DNA from: Piper betle
Taxonomy: Eukaryota > Streptophyta > Magnoliopsida > Piperales > Piperaceae
NCBI GenBank assembly: GCA_033002965.1
Contig: JAURVB010003142.1
Coordinates: forward strand, 152,424-216,423
Length of the DNA stretch: 64,000 bases
Direction of reading: 5' to 3'
Part shown: positions 57,641 to 64,000 of the stretch, in pieces
Layout: each line of letters opens with the position of its first letter
Position numbering within the stretch: position 1 is the stretch's first letter
The notes under the pieces: generated by a model
Told to the model about the DNA's origin: nothing
What the model saw: the letters and a program-made list of their open reading frames with translations, nothing else
The model's database searches: none
Made by a program: the position numbers and the translations under genes

Positions 57641-59415
57641 TAATCATTAATTTTACAACACAACCCATTACCCTTAAATAATTTGATTATTAAGTAAGTA
57701 TATTGGGAAGCCCCATAATGGTGACGGGAAGAAATGGGGAGACGGGAAAGCGAGAGCGGGCCCCGCCCCAGACGTAAATGACACATGCGACGACCGCCTT
57801 GGCCTTCGAGAAAGGAGGGCTTCATTTAAAGCGGGGGGTAGTCCCGTCACTTCACTCGGCCGCACACACCGCCCCCCACCGCATGCCGAGCCAAAAGCGC
57901 ACGCCTCGGGTCCCGCCGAGCCTGCCTCTCCGGACCTCCCCCTCCGAGCCTCTTTCAACTTCGCGCGTTCACACGTCCTCACTCCCTATCACCTGAGAAA
58001 ACTGCTGCTAATTTGCGCGCCACTTTTGCTAACTTGGGCCGACCCTTTTTTATCCTTCAACTTTTGCTCGTTCTCTTGCTATGATTAGTAACTTAAGTTA
58101 AGGCGATAAGTTGTTTTGGAAAAATCCCAAAACAAAAAACCCTAAAAATGAAAAGTTAATAGCTTGTACATTTGATTCTTTGCTATTATTTCATCTTAAA
58201 TGTATCTGTAATAAAAAATTAAACGTATACATTAGCTATAAGCTTACATACCACTTAACTTGTAAACCAACAAATATAATATTATTATAATTATAGTCCA
58301 CGTGATATAGTTGTCATCACTTCATTGAGCCTTGTAGGATTGTTGATTATGAATTATAATTTAAAAACAAATTTAGACAATAATGTGATAAAACTCAAAT
58401 TTATTTTAAACTTTGCTTATGAACTCAATTAATTAAGACATTCATTTGATACACATTTATATTTATTGTCTAATATTATTTTTATTTTTGCTTAATCAAA
58501 TTTTGTCAATTTTATTTAATTCAAATTAATATATCTTATGATTTAAATAAACTCTTTAATATTAGTACCAAGTCAAGTTCAAGTTCATACAAAATTCTAA
58601 TTTATTGAACCAAAATATTTAAATTATGTAAAAAAACTTTAAAATATCAATAAGATAATCAAAATTTGTTAACATCATTATTGCAATTTCAATTACAATA
58701 ACGAATCTTACCTGTAAATTTATATTAATGGGTTATTAAAATTAGCTTTTTAAATATAAATTATATTAACATAATTTTTATATAATTTATAATCCAGCCT
58801 AGAAAACGATACCAGTCAAATAATTAAATTATACACCTTTTACTCGTATAAATATGATTATGATTTATAAAAACAAAACGGATAAAAAGATTCAAATTAT
58901 AATTTAAATTTATTAAATAAAATTTTATTTATGATAAATTAATAATATTTGTGAATCTACTCTAACGATATAAATTATTAAATTCCCAATCTCACGGATA
59001 AAAACCAAAGCTCAGGCGTCACTTGTCACTCCCTTCCCTTCCAGAAGCCCCAAATCTCCTGCTAACATGCGCCGCTCCCACTCGACAGAGCATAAGATCT
59101 GAAATCCTCAAAACTCGACTTCGGTTGACTCAGCCACAGCTGGTGCGCACGTTTTGCTTAACCTACGCCGCCTCCGTCTCTTCCGATTTCCCTTCTATGG
59201 CAGCCATCAACCTCACCATCACTCTATGAACCAGAGCTCAAGAGCTTCTTCGTCCTCCTCCTCCTCCACTTTCTGATAGTTTTTTTCTTCCCGTGAGCTG
59301 GTCGACGTGCTCGTGGCCTTTTTCGGATCTCTTTTGCTAGAGGTCGACGAGAGGGGGCGCGGGGGGTGGGAGGGGAACTGTTGATTGCCGAATGTGATGG
59401 GGAGATTGTGTTGAA
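57641..59415. other. Upstream region of the hydroxyproline-rich protein gene
   Basis: 57700-58010 is GC-rich with short open frames that show no domain; it could be part of a promoter or an unrecognised exon. 58080-58980 is AT-rich. 59230-59415 is CT-rich and GC-rich and probably 5' untranslated leader. Confidence 0.45.
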
Positions 59416-62400
59416 ATGGCGGGGAATGAGGCGGGGAGCAGCAGCCGGAGCGGGGGTCCGGCGATCGGCGCCGGGGAGTCGAGGTTCCGGCCTCTGGAGA
59501 GGGTAATGATCTAATGATAGCGCTTTTTGTTATTATGGTGTGCGGTTTGATGCTTTTGTGGTGGTGGTTGGTGTTGTTTTGCTCAGGCTTGATTTTGATG
59601 TGCGTGATTGTGACTGTTTTGATGGTTATTTACTGCTTTAGATCTGGAGTGGGGGATGGTAATTGGGGCTCTTTGGGGTTGGTTTACCAGTGCTTGATTG
59701 GGGTGTGGTTTTTTTTTTTGGTGGTTGGAATTGGAATTTTTTTCATCTCAAGCTTGCGTCTTTTGAAAGCAGATCTAGGGTATCGATTTTGTAAATTTTC
59801 TTCTATTTAGATGCAACATGTTTGAGCTTAATCTTCTCTTTTCTGTTACTGGTGTATGTTTCTTTTCCTTTTTTTCCTGCATCGTCTCGAAAGATTGGAA
59901 GAAGTATCTTTCACTGCAACATTGGTGGAGTTTATCTTGAGTTGCTAGTTGTACAATCCGATTAACTTGTTTATTTGGTTGTCATTGTAGTTAAGACTTG
60001 TGGACTTTTGTGTGGACTTAGCTTTTAGCTTTTGGCCCAGAGGGCGATCAAAATTTGCAAAATTAGTACGATTCTTTGATTTAATTGTTGGAGTTATACA
60101 AGTGGTTGCACATTTGTGTCGTGTGTTGCACGATTTAGCAATATTCTAATATTTTGATTGGATTTGGTGTTTATTTAGAGAAGTCGCTGTATTAGTTGCT
60201 TTCTTTTATCTACAAAGAGGGGATATTCTTGCACTGTCAACTTGTTGTTGATGGATATGTTTGTGATATGGTATTCTGTTATTTTATGTCTGGATAAATG
60301 CTTGTGCAACTGATGAGTGGTGAGAGCTCTTCTTACTTTTTGCTATCATTGTTGTCGTATTGGGCTTGTTTAGCTTCTATCCAGAACATGTAATTTTAAA
60401 TGCAAAGGTCTGCTACTTCCTGCGTGTTTCTTGATTTGTAAACTTGATAGATAGCATCGTTTTTTGGTATTTTACATTGCTGATGTTATATTACATGGTT
60501 TTGTTTTCTTCGAATCTCAAATGCCAATTACACGTCATTAATTTACAAAGCATCCATTTTACTATTGCTTCTTTTTAGCTTGACTTAATGGTGCTTTTGC
60601 ATTGATATTGACACTTTGAGATTGGGTGTTTATATTTCAGTGAGCCTTGTGCATGTGTTATTTGGGGAGTCAAGTCTCATTAACCTGTGCATAAGGACCC
60701 CCCAATGTGTGGCCGCTGAGCATGCTGTTATTCTTGTCTCATGAAGAATGATTAATATATACATATATAAAAGATGTATACCTTGCAGTGAAATGGGATC
60801 GAAGACGTTCTTAAAGATCGATTTTTCTCCCAATATAGAGAAGAATTAGGTTTCACAAGCTAAATTCCCAAGCCTAACTTGTATGTAGCACATTCTAGGG
60901 ACCCTTATTTTATAGACAAATAATAAGATTCCTACTAGATTATTGTGTTTATCTCCTAAAACAAGAGAAACTTAATCAATTTGGGATCTTCCCCAAATAT
61001 TGGGTATACATAAAAAGACATGTCCAACATCTCACTTGATTTGGCATTGAAAAAACTTTGTATTTATCTCTTCCTGTCTACTTATGAACTTTGAGGTGAA
61101 AGAAGCCTCTGTATTCGAACCCGTTGTGTCTGGAGATGCAAGGGAGTGCTTGTTCATTCAAGTAGTGGTAAAACTTGTAAAAGATCTAGCTTCTGATTTA
61201 AATCTACCTGAATATTAGTTGCACCCAATGAGTGTCATCTGTGAAGTTTTAGCTATCAAGGAAGTAATAGGGCTATCTCTTCTTTTGTAGGAGGCTATTT
61301 ATTGGCTAAATTATTTCAATTTCCTAAGTGTTATAAGTACTTCTCACAACTATCCAAAAGAGAAAATATATTTTATTGATTACCTTAGTTGACTTAGTGT
61401 GATCTTCTGCTTATGCCAGAGTCATATTATGGCTGGTGAGAAAGTTGTAGATTCCATTTTTTATTATGAAATATCAAAAAACTGTGACCATTCAGTGTTC
61501 TGATGAGAAGATATCTCCGTATTTTGTTTCATTGATCATCTCATCTCACCTATTTTTGTCTTGATAGTGTGGGTTGCCGATTGGACGCGATAGCTTTTGC
61601 TTACAAGTGAAAAATGCATTGAAGTTTCAAATTGTCAATAGTTAAGAGAATTCTAGTTCTCCTCACATCCCCCCCCCAATGTTGATAATTTACCCAATGT
61701 TGTAATTTCATAATTAAGGGAAAGCCAGATGGAATGGTGTTTTTAGTTGAAGTTGGTAATTACAGGTGTATGATAATTAATTTATGATGAGAGTGGATTT
61801 AGTACTCAAATTGGTTAAAGTATAATTCTTTTGTTTTGTTCCAAGCGTGCAATCCTGGAATTATCAGAGCCTAGAGTGTGATAAGTAAGGTGTGATTGCA
61901 AATTTGCATAGCCTGCATTTGACATCCATTAGGTGATTATTGTTGCCACAATATATTTTCACTAGCACTGTATGCCAACTACTGGTGCCTGTAGAAAAGG
62001 TTGGATAATGATGCCATTTTTTTGTTTATTTTTATTTTTTCATTTTTCAGAGGAGCAGATGGAGAGGCTGCGGGGCTGGCTTGTCTTGTTTTGGCTATCA
62101 AAAAAGAGAGAAGCGTATTGTTCCAGCTACTCGCATCCCAGATGGAAGTCCCTCAGCAAACCGGGCGAATGGATCTCAGCCTGTTGGAATATCGAACCAA
62201 AATACAACTATTGCACCATCTCTTCTTGCTCCTCCTTCTTCACCTGCATCCTTTACAAACTCTGCTCTCCCTTCTACAGTTCAATCACCTAGCAGTTTCT
62301 TGTCAATGTCTGCCAGCTCCCCTGGTGGCCCTGCAAATGTTTTTGCCACGGGTCCTTATGCCCACGAGACCCAACTTGTATCTCCTCCTGTCTTCTCGAC

Positions 62401-64000
62401 ATTCACAACAGAACCATCTACTGCTCCACTTACTCCTCCTCCAGAGGCTCACCTTACGACACCATCATCACCAGATGTGCCATATGCACGATTCCTTTCT
62501 TCTTCCACAAATTTAAAAGCATCTGGCAAAGAGAATGGAGCCTCTTTTGCATCCTCTAATTATGGTACTAGTGACCTTCAAGCAACTTATCCACTATATC
62601 CTGAAAGCCTTGCTAGTGGTATAGTTTCACCTGTGTCTGGTGCGTCTGTCGATGGATTATCCTCATCCTTTACTGACCATGAATTCTCTCAATGGAGGCC
62701 TCCCGTTTCGAACCAAGATACACCTCCTTACCCCAAAAGTTCTAATCTATTTGCGCTGGACTCTTCATCGAAGAGCTTTATGCTGCCTCAAGATTCCCGC
62801 TTCTTCTGCCCTGCAACCTCTGCGCAGTTTTACCTTGATCAAGCCCAGCAGTCTTACCCTGCTTATGCTCATTGTGGAGGCAGATTGAGTCTTTCTCGCG
62901 AGGGAGATGCCTACAATGGAGGAAATGGTCATCAAAACAGAAGCAGCAAAGCTGGTATGGCAGATGCAGAGGAGATTGAAGCTTATAGAGCTTCATTTGG
63001 ATTCAGTGCTGATGAAATCATAAGCACTCCCACTTATGTGGAGATATCTGATGTTTTGGATGACTCCTTCACAATAACACCCTTTCCTCCTGACAAAGTG
63101 ATCCTAGATGGATACTCAGAGGCTGAAAAGGTGGTTGGAGGAGAAAGAATTTCCGAGGTTTCAGCAAGTGCTCTGCCCATATTATCAAACACTTTGAAGG
63201 CTATTGATATGGAAAAGAAAGCACCGGATAAGGCATGCAACTCACCTACTGGTATGTCCTTGTTATTTTGATGTTTATACTTGCATATACAGCTCTGTAA
63301 TTTATGGAGAAAAATTATAAGCATAAAATGATTATGTTGATTAAGGAGTAGATAGAGCTTTTGTTAACCCGAACCACCTTTTGTCAATTTTGGTGACTTA
63401 AATGAGTTGCATGATTATAAACTCATAAGCTAGTAGCTTTGAGCATTCAAAATGTTTTTTTAAGTTTATGCATAATTTAGATTGGGATCCAGAAAAGGTC
63501 ATTTTAACCTCATTCTTCATATCATTTGAGATGTCTACTGTCCAAATCATAAGTTGTAGGGAATTTTATTTGCTTGAATTTTGTCGAAAATTGTTTGGAC
63601 GCCATTCTTTCTCTCCCATCTCTCATATGTTAGCATCATGAAATGTCATTCTTATTTGAGTTAAGGCCGGAAAATTTGTTACTTTATGTGTAATTATTTT
63701 GCGCTTCACTCTATTGGTTTAATGTGATACTTCCAAGGGAGAGAGCTCTGTGGTCAAGTGCAGGCTAAGTTGCTGTTATTAGTGGGTTTTCCTTTTTTCT
63801 TGGATTTTTTCTGCTAACATGTTACCATTCTGCCAAATCCAGAGTCTAAGCCATGCCATTTAAATGGTATCAGCAACGGTGTGCGGACAAGTGAAGAGGA
63901 ACTGATATCAAAAATGGAAGATGTCAAACTGATGAAGAGAAGTCGATCATGTGGCATGTCAATATCCGATGCAGAGGTTGATTATAGAGGAGGAAGAAGC
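59416..64000 (+). CDS. Hydroxyproline-rich glycoprotein family protein (At5g52430/At4g25620-like), 5' part
   Basis: Exon 1 is 59416-59502 (MAGNEAGSSSRSGGPAIGAG start); exon 2 is 62051-63251; exon 3 starts at 63843 and is still open at the window end. The intervening introns are 2.5 kb and 0.6 kb; the splices GAGAGG/gtaatg to cag/AGGAGC (phase 0) and ACTG/gtatgt to ccag/AGTC (phase 1) agree. Exon 2 begins RSRWRGCGAGLSCFGYQKRE, corresponding to the QKRRWGxCWSLYWCFG box of the family, followed by Pro/Ser-rich APPSSPASF, GPYAHETQLVSPPVFSTFTT, EPSTAPLTPPPE and TPSSPDVPYARFL, all family hallmarks. The function is unknown. No signal peptide was seen despite the family name. C-terminus outside the window. 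Confidence 0.85.

Noticed and set aside
57674..57996. Open frames on both strands in a GC-rich patch
   Set aside because: No domain, no splice partner; more likely upstream non-coding sequence.
59514..59810. 98-codon hydrophobic frame
   Set aside because: It lies in the first intron of the hydroxyproline-rich protein gene and consists of T/G-rich intron sequence.

Overview
The window is plant nuclear DNA. The genes have spliced, plant-specific products: tocopherol methyltransferase, mitochondrial Rieske protein, the mycorrhizal regulator CYCLOPS, a pollen-tube malectin receptor kinase, a dehydrin and a lipid transfer protein. They sit in AT-rich intergenic DNA full of plant transposons and an endogenous pararetrovirus. 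Very GC-rich genes (UGT, BUPS-like kinase) lie beside genes of ordinary composition (CYCLOPS, Rieske), which suggests a monocot; that is inference, and no species is claimed. An intact CYCLOPS gene implies a lineage able to form arbuscular mycorrhiza.

Layout. 1-1.7 kb: 5' part of VTE4 (minus). 2.0-2.8 kb: a hAT-like element with a GC-rich core. 5.5-6.8 kb: UDP-glycosyltransferase with one frameshift. 7.3-10.1 kb: two-exon mitochondrial Rieske gene (minus). 12.4-15.2 kb: eleven-exon CYCLOPS/IPD3. 16.0-16.5 kb: small four-helix membrane protein. 21.1-28.7 kb: two head-to-head fragments of a degraded endogenous caulimovirid. 29.5-33.8 kb: a large inverted repeat. 35-47.6 kb: a Ty1-copia element (minus) split by a nested element, which itself carries a hAT-like MITE, a short GC-rich insert and a 2.35 kb palindromic LTR element with a perfect 5-bp target duplication. 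47.8-50.0 kb: a dehydrin gene cut by a 2.0 kb LTR. 50.9-51.9 kb: a second copy of the GC-core hAT-like element with 8-bp target duplications. 52.0-52.4 kb: lipid transfer protein gene with one premature stop. 53.1-55.8 kb: BUPS-type CrRLK1L receptor kinase with one frameshift. 57.2-57.6 kb: decayed hAT-like relative. 59.4-64 kb: 5' part of a hydroxyproline-rich protein gene that runs off the window.

The genes are independent units with no shared pathway. The most unusual structures are the palindromic LTR element at 40975-43328 (two ~930 bp LTRs in opposite orientation, with two polypurine tracts and an internal inverted tRNA-Arg primer site, inside one target duplication) and the head-to-head pararetrovirus insertion, whose 3' part has three extra open frames, one with two zinc knuckles. 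Exon boundaries were set by reading splice sites and protein continuity by eye; no database search was run.
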